Shown: piece after piece, positions 40,685 to 52,900 of the stretch
Layout: each line of letters begins with the position of its first letter
Position numbering within the stretch: the stretch's first letter is position 1
From: Bin5 sp022827195
GTDB lineage: Bacteria; Chloroflexota; Anaerolineae; Caldilineales; Caldilineaceae
Direction: 5' to 3'
Length of the DNA: 64,000 nt
Assembly (NCBI GenBank): GCA_965208275.1
Contig: OZ242331.1
Span: forward strand, 4,216,001 to 4,280,000
Position numbers and translations under genes: made by a program
The notes under the pieces: model-generated
Told to the model about the DNA's origin: nothing
Database searches by the model: none
What the model saw: only the letters and a program-made list of their open reading frames with translations

Positions 40685-42157
40685 TTACGGATAGATACCC
40701 CGGTACTTTACCGCATCCACAATCCGCTGAATGGCAATTGTGTAGGCTGCCGTCCTCAGGTCGCTGTCGGTCTGAAGGGTGATCGCCAATACGTTGTCCA
40801 GGCTCTCCAACAGCTTGCGTTTCATCTGATGCCGGATCTCGCTCTCATCCCAGGAAAAGGCCTGCAAATCCTGCACCCATTCGAAGTAACTGACCACAAC
40901 ACCGCCGGCGTTGCAGAGAATATCCGGGATGATCAGGACACCCTTGTCTTCCAGAATGCGGTCGGCCTCCGGCGTGGTCGGCCCGTTTGCGCCCTCGGCG
41001 ACGACCCGGGCCTGGATCCTGTCCGCGTTCTCTTTGGTGATCTGCCCCTCCAACGCTGCAGGAATCAGCACATCTACATTCAGTTCCAGCAGCTCCCCGT
41101 TTGTCAAAGAGTCCGCGTGCGGATAACCGGCGACCGTGCCCGTTTCGTCAGCGTAACGCCTCAAATGGCGTGGGTCCAGCCCTCGACTGTCGTACACCGC
41201 TCCCTTCTCGTCGCTAACGGCTACGACCTTCGCGCCCCGTTCATGCATAGCGCGTGCGGTCCACCCGCCGACATTGCCGAACCCCTGTATGGCAACCGAT
41301 GTGTCTTCCAGATGAAGGCCCAGGAGCCGGCGCAGCATTGCCCTGGTTACGTAAGTGATGCCCAGGCCGGTGGCATACTCCCGGCCGGCAGAGCCGCCTA
41401 TTGCCAGAGGCTTTCCGGTCGTCACAGCCGGCACAGAATAGCCTCTATGCATGGAAAAAGTGTCCATGATCCAGGCCATCACTTTCGCATCTGTGCCCAC
41501 ATCCGGCGCGGGAATGTCCATCTCCGGCCCGATGAAGAGACTGATCTCTGTGGTGTAGCGCCGGGTCATCGCCTGCAGCTCCCTTTCCGAGAGTCTTTTG
41601 GGGTCGACGATGACACCGCCTTTGGCGCCGCCATAGGGCAGATCCATCAACGCGCATTTCCACGTCATCCACATGGCCAGCGCACGCGATTCGTCCAGAG
41701 TCACATCCGGATGGTAACGGATGCCGCCTTTTGTCGGCCCCAATGCGGTGTTGTGATGCACCCGGAATCCGGTGAAGATGCGTATCGTGTTGTCATCCAT
41801 CACCACCGGAAAGTGAACAATCAGTTCCCGGCGCGGCATTGTCAGGTATTCACGCATATCATCGTCAAGATGCATGACCTTGGCGACGCGGGCCAGCTGT
41901 TCCTGGGCCACGGAGTATGCGCTGGCGCGCTGGATGGCAGGTGGCGGCGCGGGCTCTGATTCCGAATCTGATGGATGGGAGCTCGAAGAAAGATGCTGTT
42001 GAAAGTCACCGTTCACAGGGGAATGGGGAGGTTCGACAGTTGCCAGAGCAGGGGTTCTTGCGCCTGGCCCGTGTGCTGTGGAGTGTGAGCCGGACAGCTT
42101 ATGCGGACCGCCCGCTTCCTGCGCCGGAGGATTCGCGTTGGATCGGTTTGTCGTCAT
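40685..42157 (-). CDS. Glu/Leu/Phe/Val dehydrogenase (glutamate dehydrogenase family)
   Basis: A 490-residue oxidative-deamination dehydrogenase. The N-terminal ~75 residues are proline/serine-rich and look disordered, an addition to the normal ~415-residue enzyme. The core has KGGIRYHPDVTLDE, the catalytic Lys in LPYGGAKGGV, and GPEMDIPAPDVGTDAKVM. The NAD fold is VAIQGFGNVGGWTA, and the C-terminus has NAGGVVVSYFEW. It most likely interconverts glutamate and 2-oxoglutarate. The start at 42157 is backed by gaggag 6-8 bp upstream, so the extension is probably real. Confidence 0.93.
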   Translation of the reverse strand: MTTNRSNANPPAQEAGGPHKLSGSHSTAHGPGARTPALATVEPPHSPVNGDFQQHLSSSSHPSDSESEPAPPPAIQRASAYSVAQEQLARVAKVMHLDDDMREYLTMPRRELIVHFPVVMDDNTIRIFTGFRVHHNTALGPTKGGIRYHPDVTLDESRALAMWMTWKCALMDLPYGGAKGGVIVDPKRLSERELQAMTRRYTTEISLFIGPEMDIPAPDVGTDAKVMAWIMDTFSMHRGYSVPAVTTGKPLAIGGSAGREYATGLGITYVTRAMLRRLLGLHLEDTSVAIQGFGNVGGWTARAMHERGAKVVAVSDEKGAVYDSRGLDPRHLRRYADETGTVAGYPHADSLTNGELLELNVDVLIPAALEGQITKENADRIQARVVAEGANGPTTPEADRILEDKGVLIIPDILCNAGGVVVSYFEWVQDLQAFSWDESEIRHQMKRKLLESLDNVLAITLQTDSDLRTAAYTIAIQRIVDAVKYRGIYP

Positions 42158-42573
42158 TGAAAAACTCCTCTGTGTTCTTGCCCTTTGCTACAGACCCCTG
42201 ACTCGTGGATCCCTTCCGGAGCCAAGGTTCTTGCATAGGGTTCGCACTTGGACCGCAGGCATCTCGCTTGGACGCACGAAACGGACACCCTCGCGGTCCC
42301 GTCAGAAAATCAGACCCGCTTCGAACCGCCGGTCCTGCTTGCAATGTCGATCGCAGAATATCACAACACGGGAGCCCCCTGCTGTAGCGCAGCGTACAGT
42401 GCGCATATGCCCGCGGCATCTTCACTACAGGCCATCTGCAGGCCGCAGCCGCGCCAGCTCCCGATTCAGAGAGATAGCCGCCTTGCGCGACAGGATATCT
42501 TCAGACGGATTGAAGCTTCACTGGCCAGTATAACCGTGACAGCGTTTCCGACCGTGCAGACCTGCCCTGTATT

Positions 42574-42603
42574 TTGACAACGCTTTCGGCCCTACAATAC
42601 AAT
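42574..42603 (+). promoter_or_regulatory. Sigma70-type promoter
   Basis: TTGACA (42574-42579), an 18-bp spacer and TACAAT (42598-42603) lie ~100 bp upstream of the dioxygenase gene. The 548-bp divergent gap to the dehydrogenase gene otherwise shows no gene. Confidence 0.6.
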
Positions 42604-42704
42604 TTTCGACACTTTGGTTCCCGCCTTTCGTGACAACTCAAGGTGGCAACCCAGGCATTTTTGCCGAAGGCCGGAAGCCGCCTTCCAGACGAAGGGAGAG
42701 TCCC

Positions 42705-43631
42705 ATGTCAGTGACACCAACCGTGGAGCCGCCCGCACAGACGCACACGCGGCCCGAAGTGACCGCCGAACACGCGGCTTTCCTGCATAAGAACGGCTAT
42801 CTGGCGCTGCCTGACGCGCTCTCGCCTGGGGAGGTCCAGGCCCTGAACGACGAGACGGTACGCATCTGCCGCGGGGAGATGGGCGACGTGGCGGGGCTGC
42901 CGCCGGTGGGACGCGATGACAGCGACGACGAGGTTATCCAGCGCACGCTCTGCGTCCACTTCCCGCACAAGATCTCGGACGTAATGTTCGACTGCCTGGC
43001 GCATCCTTCGATCAAGGATGTGTTCACGCGCGTCATCGGGCCGAACGTCAAGTGCATGCAGTCGATGCTGTTCATCAAGCCGGCGGGCAAGCCGGGCCAG
43101 GCCTGGCACCAGGACGAGGCGTTCATCCCCACGCGCGACCGCTCGCTGAATGCGGCCTGGATCGCGCTGGATGACGCCACGGTCGAAAACGGCTGTCTGT
43201 GGGTCATTCCCGGCTCCCACGCGAACGGCCTCATCTGGCCTAACAGGGAGCATGACGACGAGCGCTTCGACTGTGTGGAGGAGGCCTTCGACTTCCCTTA
43301 CAGCGACGCCGACGCCGTTCCCATCGAGGTGACGGCCGGCAGCATCGTCTTCTTCAACGGTTACCTGCTGCACCGCTCGCTGCCCAACCTGGCGGCCAGC
43401 GGATACCGCCGCGCGCTCGTCAACCATTACATGAGCGCGGAGTCCCTGCTGCCCTGGCGGTTTGACGGCACAGGCGCGCGCGGCGTTGCCAGCGCCGATT
43501 TTCGCGACATCGTGATGATCGCGGGCCGCGATCCCTACGCCTGGAAGGGCATTGAAGACGTATCATTCTCCCACATCCGCCCGGACCGCGAGGGCGGCTG
43601 CCAGTGGCCGACGAAGGAAGAGGAGAGTTGA
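42705..43631 (+). CDS. Phytanoyl-CoA dioxygenase (PhyH) family protein
   Basis: A 308-residue Fe(II)/2-oxoglutarate-dependent oxygenase. The iron ligands are His/Asp in AWHQDEAF and a distal His in YLLHRSLPN, followed by the Arg (GYRRALVNHY) that binds 2-oxoglutarate. VENGCLWVIPGSH is the typical connecting strand. I start at ATG 42705 with gaaggga upstream; the upstream frame is not conserved-looking. The substrate is unknown; the family hydroxylates many small molecules. Confidence 0.9.
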   Translation: MSVTPTVEPPAQTHTRPEVTAEHAAFLHKNGYLALPDALSPGEVQALNDETVRICRGEMGDVAGLPPVGRDDSDDEVIQRTLCVHFPHKISDVMFDCLAHPSIKDVFTRVIGPNVKCMQSMLFIKPAGKPGQAWHQDEAFIPTRDRSLNAAWIALDDATVENGCLWVIPGSHANGLIWPNREHDDERFDCVEEAFDFPYSDADAVPIEVTAGSIVFFNGYLLHRSLPNLAASGYRRALVNHYMSAESLLPWRFDGTGARGVASADFRDIVMIAGRDPYAWKGIEDVSFSHIRPDREGGCQWPTKEEES

Positions 43632-43677
43632 GTGCGCACAACTAAGTGATGCGTGTGCTGAGGCGATGGGACAGGAG

Positions 43678-43905
43678 GTGTCCGGTTTGAAGTTTACTGC
43701 CGTCTTCAAGGACGTTCCTGAGGGTTACATCGGGTTCGTCGAAGAGTTGCCCGGAGCGAATACGCAAGGGAATACTCTGGAAGAGGCCGGAGAAAATCTG
43801 TAGGAGGCCATCGAAATGACGCTGGAAGCAAATCGCGTCCTCGCGGAAGAATCGATTGCCGAGATGAAAGATATGATTCGAGAGCCTGTCGTCGTAGAGC
43901 TGTAA
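43678..43905 (+). pseudogene. HicB-like antitoxin with an internal stop
   Basis: The frame (MKFTAVFKDVPEGYIGF, EELPGANTQGNTLEEA, GENL) is interrupted by TAG at 43801-43803 and continues EAIEMTLEANRVLAEES to VVVEL and a stop. A Gln codon CAG changed to TAG would explain it. The family's expected next residues (NL.EAi.l.LE.NR) are exactly those read after the stop. No hicA gene follows. A worse-preserved copy lies at 19420. Confidence 0.75.
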
Positions 43906-43921
43906 AAAGGCGAGATTTCAA

Positions 43922-44254
43922 TTGGACGAGGCCGCCAAGATCGACGGCGCCTCCAACTTCCGCATCCTCTGGCAAGTGATCGCTCCCCTCTGCGGCCCGG
44001 CCGTCGCCACCATTACCATCTTCGCCTTCCTGCAGCACTATAACGCCTTCATGGAACCGCTGATCTACATCTCAGAAAGCGATATGTACACCCTTCCCCT
44101 CGGGCTCCTCTGGTTCGAGGGGCGCTTCGGCAACTTCTGGCACCTCGTGATGGCGGCCTCGATGATCACCATCTTGCCGGTCATCCTCATTTTCTTCTTC
44201 GCCCAGCGCCAGTTCGTGCAGGGCGCGCAGTTCACCGGCCTGGCGGGACGTTAA
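43922..44254 (+). pseudogene. C-terminal fragment of a sugar ABC transporter permease
   Basis: The frame starts inside the EAA loop (DEAAKIDGASNFRILWQVI) of a MalG/UgpE-type permease. It carries the last TM segments (PAVATITIFAFLQHYNAF, LVMAASMITILPVILIFFF) and the usual AQRQFVQG end. About 110 of ~280 residues remain. The upstream 5' part is replaced by the hicB relic, so it cannot work as a transporter. Confidence 0.85.
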
Positions 44255-44314
44255 CTCCAGCAGTTATAAGATCGTGATTCGCGGCCAGCGGGCCGGATCG
44301 GGCCCTGGCCTGTT

Positions 44315-47134
44315 TCAGCGTGTGTAAATGCGGGCGTAGTGGTAATAGTGGGTGAGGATGCGCTGGAGGTAGAGGCGCGTCTCGTCGTAGGGGAGCAGCT
44401 CGATGAAGAGAGCTTCGTCGGGCGCGGTGCGGTCGAACCAGACGTTGGCGTTGCCGGGTCCGGCGTTGTAGCCGACGAGGGCGGCGACGTCGTTGTTGTG
44501 GGCGAAGTCGCGCACCCAGCGAAGGTAGTATGCGCCGAAACGGATATTGACGGAGGGAAGGCTGAGGCGGTCGACCGAATAGTTGGGGTAGTTGAGGCGC
44601 TGTGCGATCTCCGCGCCAGTGCTGGGGATGATCTGGGTGAGGCCCTGCGCGCCGGCAAAGGAGCGGGCGGGCGGCTCGAAAAGGCTCTCCTGAAAAATGA
44701 GGCTGTAGAGGAGGAGAGGATCGATTTCGACGGCAGCGGCCTCGCTCTCTACCAGGGAAGCGTAGTGCCTGGGATAGGCGATGCGCTGGAGAAAGATGGG
44801 CGCGCCGGCTACCTTCCCGGTGGGACTGAGTTTAATCAGATGATAGGCGGCGCTGATCGAGAGGCGATTGGCGCCGAGGGCGTCGAACCGCAGCATTAGG
44901 GGATAAAGCGCGGCAGGGTCGTCGCGGTAACGCCAGTAGGCCTGTTCGAGCAACCTCAAGCCTTCGGCGCGGCGGCCCGTCTGTATGAGCAGCTCGCCGC
45001 CGGCAAAGTCGTGGTCGTCGGCGACGGCTTGCGGCAGGTCCCACTGTGCGTCGCCTTCGACGGCGTCCGGCGCATCGGCGGGCAGGTCTTGCGGCGTGTC
45101 TTCAAGGGTACGGAGCCAGTCTTCGGCAAAGGCGCGGCTGCCGTCGTCGCCGGGCAGCGCGGGCACGGCGGCGGCGAAGGCGCCCATGCGGGGAACGAAG
45201 TCCCGGCCCGGCAGCGCGGCGCCAGCTTCCAGTCCCGCCAGCACACCGTAATAGGTCTCGGGCGCGCTGGCAGCGAGCTCCTGCCAGAGTGCGCGGGCTG
45301 TGTCGACCTCACCTTGGGCATGGCGGGAGCGGCCCAGCCAGTAGGCGGCGGCGTAGGGCTGCGCGTCGGGGTAATGGCTGCGCAGACGGGCGAAGTTGTT
45401 GGCGGCCTGTGCATAGCGCCCGTGGGCGAATGCGCCGATGCCGGCGACGGAGAGCGCAGCAGCGGCCTGCTGGCTGTCTGGGAAGGCGTCCGTGAGGCGA
45501 AGCAGGTCGGCGACGGCCTCGTCGAATGGCTCGACGGGGACGTCGACGTGGTGCGCGGCGCTGACATCGAGGTGGGCGTCGGCTTCGATTGCTGAGAGCG
45601 CGCTCAGCCAGAGGGCCTGCGGGGCGAGCGGGTCGTCGGGGCGTTCGCGGGCGAAGGTGCGGTAGATGCGGCGGCCGGCGGCGGGCGCGCCCTCGGCCGT
45701 CGCGAGCTGGGCGCGCGCCAGCCAGGCGCTGCCGAGGCAGGCGCAGTCCGGGTAGTTTTCCAGCACCTGGTCGATGGAGAGACGGGCGGCGGTCCACTGC
45801 CCCAACCCGATCTGGGCGCGGGCGATTCCCAGCCAGGCCTCTCCGGCGCGGCCTTCATCCGGCGACTCTGCAAGAAAACGTTCAAAGGCAAAGATGGCCG
45901 GAATGTAGGCTTTGGCGAACAGGTCGATTTCGCCGCGCAGGAAGAGATCGACCGGCGCGTCTCTGTTCACGAGTTGGACGAGGGAGAGGTAGGCGGCATC
46001 GCTGGCCGGCTCTTCGGCCAGCGCCATTCTCCAGTGCGCGATGGCGGCGTCTTCATCGCCGGCGGCGGCGTAGGCGATGCCGGCGCGGTAGAGATAGCTG
46101 ACCAGGAAAATGGGCCACTCCCTGTAGCCGAGAATATCATCATAGTCGGAGTCCGGCTGGTCGAGGTCTGCTGCAACAAGGTCAGGTTCTTCCTGTTCGG
46201 AGCCGGCAGCGGCAATGATCTGATCGTAGACTGCGGTGGCCTCGTCCCAGCGGCCCATGCCCTCGAGAACGCCGGCCAGCCGTTCGAGAAGGCGGACCTT
46301 TTCGCGAGCGGTTGGAGCGTAATTGGCGGCTTCGCGCAGTGCGTTGGCGGCCTGCGAACGCTCGCCGACTGCGAGCCAGGTATCGGCGATGATCTCCTCG
46401 ACAATGCCGGCGACCTGCGGACGCTCCTCCAGGAACGTGCGGTAGGCGATGACGGCTTCGGCGCTGCGACCGACACCTGCCAGCGCTTCGGCGCGCAGGA
46501 AGTCGCTGTTGATCGTGAAAAGCGCTATCTCGTGGGCGGAAGGCGATGCGCTGCTGTCGTCCACCGGCAGGAATTCGCCCAGAAGCCGGAACTGGTCCAG
46601 TGCGTTCAGGGCCCGGGCGGGCTGTTCACTGGCCAGATAGGAGAGGGCGAGCCGGTAAAGGATAGCGCTGCGCTGCTGCTCAAGGGAGGGGGCGGGCGTC
46701 TCCTGCTGCCGGCCAAACGATGTCTGGGGATCGGCCAGTAGCGTGTTGAGCAGGCGCTGCTCCTGGCCGTATTCGCCGATGTTGTGAAGGTAGGCGGCCT
46801 GTTCGAGCGGGGATGCCGGCGCGGGCGGCTCTGCGGTCGCGGGCGGGCGGGGGGTGGGGCTGGCTGGCGGTGATGTTGGCGATGACGCCGGCGATGACGG
46901 CTGTTCGGAGGTCGGCGCCGCGGCGCGTGCGGTTGGCGCCGGGAGGGTCGCGGCTGCGCTTGTCGCGGCGACCGGCGCGGGTTGGGCGGCGTCGGTGGGA
47001 ACGGCAGCGGGGGTAGCGCGCCTGTCGCGGCATGCGGTCAGAAGCAGGGCGAGCAGGAGCAGGAGCGAGAGGAAATTCGCCAGACGGAATCGTCCCCTCA
47101 GCCGGAAACGGAATGGGATCGACGCGCTGATCAA
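44315..47134 (-). CDS. Lytic transglycosylase lipoprotein with TPR-like helical repeats
   Basis: About 939 residues. The N-terminus is a lipoprotein signal (FRLANFLSLLLLLALLLTAC); mature protein starts with a low-complexity Ala/Pro/Thr linker. A long superhelix of TPR-like repeats follows (ARALNALDQFRLLG, WDEATAVYDQIIAAAG, YAQAANNFARLRSHYP). The C-terminal ~150 residues are a goose-type SLT domain with catalytic Glu in FQESLFEPPARS, GAQGLTQIIPSTG and YNAGPGNANVWF. It cleaves peptidoglycan glycan chains. I place the start at TTG 47134, giving a normal signal; a GTG at 47224 would add 30 odd residues. It resembles E. coli Slt. Confidence 0.92.
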   Translation of the reverse strand: MISASIPFRFRLRGRFRLANFLSLLLLLALLLTACRDRRATPAAVPTDAAQPAPVAATSAAATLPAPTARAAAPTSEQPSSPASSPTSPPASPTPRPPATAEPPAPASPLEQAAYLHNIGEYGQEQRLLNTLLADPQTSFGRQQETPAPSLEQQRSAILYRLALSYLASEQPARALNALDQFRLLGEFLPVDDSSASPSAHEIALFTINSDFLRAEALAGVGRSAEAVIAYRTFLEERPQVAGIVEEIIADTWLAVGERSQAANALREAANYAPTAREKVRLLERLAGVLEGMGRWDEATAVYDQIIAAAGSEQEEPDLVAADLDQPDSDYDDILGYREWPIFLVSYLYRAGIAYAAAGDEDAAIAHWRMALAEEPASDAAYLSLVQLVNRDAPVDLFLRGEIDLFAKAYIPAIFAFERFLAESPDEGRAGEAWLGIARAQIGLGQWTAARLSIDQVLENYPDCACLGSAWLARAQLATAEGAPAAGRRIYRTFARERPDDPLAPQALWLSALSAIEADAHLDVSAAHHVDVPVEPFDEAVADLLRLTDAFPDSQQAAAALSVAGIGAFAHGRYAQAANNFARLRSHYPDAQPYAAAYWLGRSRHAQGEVDTARALWQELAASAPETYYGVLAGLEAGAALPGRDFVPRMGAFAAAVPALPGDDGSRAFAEDWLRTLEDTPQDLPADAPDAVEGDAQWDLPQAVADDHDFAGGELLIQTGRRAEGLRLLEQAYWRYRDDPAALYPLMLRFDALGANRLSISAAYHLIKLSPTGKVAGAPIFLQRIAYPRHYASLVESEAAAVEIDPLLLYSLIFQESLFEPPARSFAGAQGLTQIIPSTGAEIAQRLNYPNYSVDRLSLPSVNIRFGAYYLRWVRDFAHNNDVAALVGYNAGPGNANVWFDRTAPDEALFIELLPYDETRLYLQRILTHYYHYARIYTR

Positions 47135-47396
47135 TGGGTTTACCCTGAATTCGACGGTTTGCCCCACCCACCCATCTTCGCAAATCGTCGAATGGTTGGA
47201 TCGGAGAGAGGATCTCGGACGCACATGACAAAGTATTATCAGGCGGTGGGAAGCGATCTGTCAAAGGCGCGCGGCGGTCCCGACCGGAAGAGGGGTAGGG
47301 TGCTCTTTTGTTTCGGAATTGGCGCTGGGCGGGGTATGATTGGGCAGAAGAGACGCGGCATGGTCTGCAGACCGCTGCAAGGGAGGATGCGGGCAA

Positions 47397-48864
<1,468 letters not shown>

Positions 48865-48872
<8 letters not shown>

Positions 48873-48900
48873 TTTCTGGTTTTCAGTTTTTAGTTTCTGC
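48865..48900. repeat. ttttcagttttta-type intergenic repeat
   Basis: gtttttagtttctggttttc followed by agtttttagtttctg lies right after gatB. Related strings occur at 5642-5672 (agtcagtttttggtttttag) and 24797-24820. Non-coding, function unknown. Confidence 0.6.
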
Positions 48901-48972
48901 CGAAGCCGCGGTCCTCTTGCGGTTGAAATCCACACGGTTTGACCGACCTCACACACCAGAGAACGGAATCGT

Positions 48973-49920
48973 ATGAGTTTATCGCTTATCCATACGCGCA
49001 ACGAAGAGGCGGCGCGCTCGGGTCACCGTACACCGGGGTTTGCCTCGCTGGAACTGAAGTGGGACGCGGTTACGTTGTTCCGCTACATCTACGAGCCGGA
49101 TATGCCGCAGGCCGAGTCGCCCAAGCCCTTTTTCCACCCGGTCAACACGCTGGCGGGGGACCTGATCACGAACTACCGCCCGCATGACCACGTGTGGCAC
49201 AAGGGCATCCAGATGACGATCGCGCACCTGGACGGCCAGAATTTCTGGGGCGGGGCCAGCTACCGTCACGGGCAGGGCTACGTGCAGCTGCCCAACAACG
49301 GCAGCCAGCGCCATGACGGCTGGGATTCGATCGAGGTAGCGGACGAGCGGTTCGCGGCGAGGGAAAAGCTGTCGTGGATCACGCAGGCGGGCGAGCACTG
49401 GCTCGACGAGACGCGGGAAATCTCGGTAAACGAACTCGACGCGGACGCGGGCCATTGGGCGCTCGACTTCACGACGAGCCTGCGCAACGTCAGGGGCGAG
49501 ACGCTGCACATCGGCTCGCCGACGACGGAGGGCCGTCCGCTGGCAGGCTACGGCGGGCTGTTCTGGCGCGGGCCGCGCTCCTTCGACAACGGTGAGGTCG
49601 TCACCGCGTCGGGGCACGAAGGCGCGGAGGCGATGGGGCAGGCCGCGGCGTGGCTGGCGTACACGGGCCGCCACGACGGCAGCGGCAATACATCAACGCT
49701 CGCTTTTCTCGATCATCCGGCCAATCTGCGTTATCCCAACAAGTGGTTCATCCGCCAGACGCCGTATGCGTGCGCCAGTTTTGCCTTCATGTTCGATGAG
49801 GTGTATGCATTCGAGGCCGGCGAAACGCTGCCGCTGCGCTACCGGCTGGTGGTGGCGAACGGCGGCTGGGATGCGGCGCGGGTGGAGGGTGCGGCGGCGG
49901 CGTGGCAGGCAGGTGGGTAG
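48973..49920 (+). CDS. PmoA family protein (DUF6807-like)
   Basis: A 315-residue beta-sandwich protein of the PmoA/DUF6807 type. Characteristic blocks are FHPVNTLAGDLITNYRPHDH, VWHKGIQMTIAHLDGQNFW, GLFWRGPRSFDNGEVV and NKWFIRQTPYACASFAF. The family is common in bacteria that degrade plant or algal polysaccharides. Biochemistry is not established; despite the name no methane oxidation is implied. Start at ATG 48973. Confidence 0.85.
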   Translation: MSLSLIHTRNEEAARSGHRTPGFASLELKWDAVTLFRYIYEPDMPQAESPKPFFHPVNTLAGDLITNYRPHDHVWHKGIQMTIAHLDGQNFWGGASYRHGQGYVQLPNNGSQRHDGWDSIEVADERFAAREKLSWITQAGEHWLDETREISVNELDADAGHWALDFTTSLRNVRGETLHIGSPTTEGRPLAGYGGLFWRGPRSFDNGEVVTASGHEGAEAMGQAAAWLAYTGRHDGSGNTSTLAFLDHPANLRYPNKWFIRQTPYACASFAFMFDEVYAFEAGETLPLRYRLVVANGGWDAARVEGAAAAWQAGG

Positions 49921-49994
49921 TTGTAAAGATGTGAGAAGCAGGATAGCGGAAGCCGTCATCCCCCCGCGGCGCGACATTGTTGCACTACGGGACT

Positions 49995-52900
49995 ATGACA
50001 AGCCGCTTAGCAACCCCGTCGGAAAAGGACGACCTTCTCCCGTTCCATTGCCTCTCACTGGACCTTGAAGTCGGCGTCCAGGACAGCCGCATCCACAAGT
50101 TTGCTGCCGTTCGCCCGGATAGCGATGGAGCGATGCTGTTCCCCGCCGGGCGAGGCGGCTTGGCCGCGGCACTGGCCAAGCTGGACGATTTTGCCGACGG
50201 CGCGGCGTTCCTGCTGGGTCACAACCTGATCGATTTCGATCTGCCACATCTCCGGGCTGCGAATCCCCGTCTGCGTCTTTTGCGGCTGCCGGCGGTGGAC
50301 ACACTCAGGCTCAATCCGCTGGCCTTCCCCCGCAACCCCTATCACCACCTCGTCAAACATTACCAGGACGGCCAACTCCGACGCGGGCGCGTGAACGACC
50401 CGGAACTGGATGCCCGGCTTACGCTGGAAGTGTTCGATAACCAGCGTAAGAAGCTGAAGGAAGCGCCGCCCGACCTGTTGACAGCCTTGCACTGGCTGAC
50501 TACGGTCGAGGATGGCGCCAGCTTCGACCGGATTTTCACTTCTTTACGGCAGGCCCACAGACCGTCGGACGACATAGCGCATGCTGCGATTTTTGGGTGT
50601 CTGGATGGCACGGCCTGTCGGACTCACGCCCGCGGGGTCATGGCCAATGCAGCTCAACACGGCTGGCCAATGGCCTATGCGTTGGCCTGGCTGTCGGTGT
50701 CTGGGGGCAACTCGGTGATGCCACCCTGGGTGCGGCATCAATTTCCTAAAGCGGGCCGGCTGGTGCGGCGGCTGCGCGACGAGGCCTGCGACGACCCCGC
50801 CTGCGACTGGTGCCGGGAGCGGCACGACGCCGTCAGGGAGCTTAGGCGCTGGTTCGGCTTTGAAGGCTTCCGGCCGGAACCGCCTGACAAGGATGGACGA
50901 TCATTGCAACATTCCGTCGTCGAGGCGGCGATGGCAGGGGAACATCTGCTGGCCATCCTGCCGACCGGAGCGGGCAAATCGCTCTGCTACCAGGTCCCGG
51001 CGCTGTCGCGCTATGACAAGACGGGCGCACTGACGGTGGTGATTTCGCCGCTGGTCGCGCTTATGGCCGACCAGGTAGCGGGACTGGAGGCGCGAGGCAT
51101 CGGTTCATGCGTCACGGTCAATGGGTTGTTGTCCATGCCTGAGCGCGCGGATGCGCTGGAGCGGGTGCGGCTGGGGGATGCCGGAGTACTCCTTATTGCC
51201 CCGGAGCAGCTGCGCAGCGTCTCGGTCCGCCGCGTCCTGGCGCAACGCGAGATCGGCGCGTGGGTGCTGGATGAGGCGCACTGTCTGTCGAAGTGGGGGC
51301 ACGATTTCCGGCCCGATTACCGTTATGTGGGGCGCTTCATCCGCGAGAAGGCGGGAGATGAAGCGGTGCCGCCGCTGTTATGCCTGACCGCAACCGCCAA
51401 ACCCGATGTGAAGGCAGAGATCGTGGAGTATTTCCGGGGGGAGCTTGACATCGAGCTTAAGGTGTCCGACGGCGGCGCCCGACGCACGAACCTGGAATTT
51501 GTCGTGGTGAAAACCAGCGATGCGGAAAAGCATGCGCATGTCCACCAGATCCTGGAAGCCGACCTGCCTGAGGATACGCCCGGTGGCGCGATCGTCTACT
51601 GCGCGACGCGACGGCAGACGGAGGAGTTGTCACTGTTTTTGCAGGAAAAGGGCATGAAGGCGGACTTCTTCCATGCAGGCGTGCTGCCGGAAACCAAAAA
51701 GTACGTCCAGCAAAGCTTCATCCAAGGTAATCTTCGTGTCATCACGGCGACGAATGCATTTGGGATGGGAATCGACAAACCGGATGTGCGGCTGGTGGTC
51801 CATGCCGACATTCCCGGCTCGCTGGAGAACTACATCCAGGAGGCAGGTCGCGCCGGGCGTGACCAGAAGAAGGCGCGCTGTGTGCTTCTCTACACACAGG
51901 ACGATGTGGAGCGGCAATTCGGCATGTCGGCAAGCTCGCGGCTCACGCGGCGGGAAATCCACGGTGTCTTACGGGCGCTGCGGACTCTGGATCGGAAGAA
52001 GCGCTTGGACGGGAACGTGGTTGCGACTACCGGTGAGATCCTCGGTGAGGACGAAGAGCACGCATTTGAACGCGATTCCGCCACCGACGACACCCGGGTG
52101 CGGACGGCGGTGGCGTGGCTTGAGGAAGCGGTACTGCTGACACGCGAGGAAAACCGGGTGCAGCTGTTTCCGTCTTCCCTGCGGGTGAATACAGCAAAGG
52201 AGGCATGGGCCAAGCTCAAGAAGGCCGATATCAACGATACCTACCGCCGCCAACTCATGGTCATTTCCGAAAAGCTGATCGAGGCGGATGCAGACGAGGG
52301 CATCACCACCGACGAGTTGATGACCCAAACGGGGCTGACGCCGGAGGGCGTGCGCGGCGCGCTGTATGACTTGGAACAGGTGGGCATCGCCAGCAATGAT
52401 ACGGCACTGACCGCCTACGTCCACGTTGGGGTGCAGCGCTCCTCGCAGCGACGATTCCTGGAGGCGTCGGAGCTAGAGCAGGCGCTGATCGCCTTAATGC
52501 AAGAGATGGCCCCGGATATGGAAAAGGGGGAGATTTACCCGCTGCATCTGCGGCTCACCACACAACAGCTCAAGGACGACGGCCACGCGAACGCTCTGCC
52601 GGAATATGTGCGGCGCATCGTCCGCAGCATCGCCGCCGATGGACGCGGCGAAGGCGGTGGCGGAGGCAGCCTCGGGGTGCGGGGACGTAACGCGGAGACA
52701 TTGCAGATCACATTGCAACGCGAGTGGAATGACTTGGAAAAGACCGCTGAGTTGCGACGCGCGGGTGCAAAACGCCTGCTGGATCACCTGATCTCCTGTC
52801 TGCCGCAAGGAAGCCGGGGCACGGACCTGTTGGCCGAGACGACTCTGGGCAAGCTGCTGGCGGCGGTCAAGTCCGATCTGATCCTGAATGGCCCTGGCAG

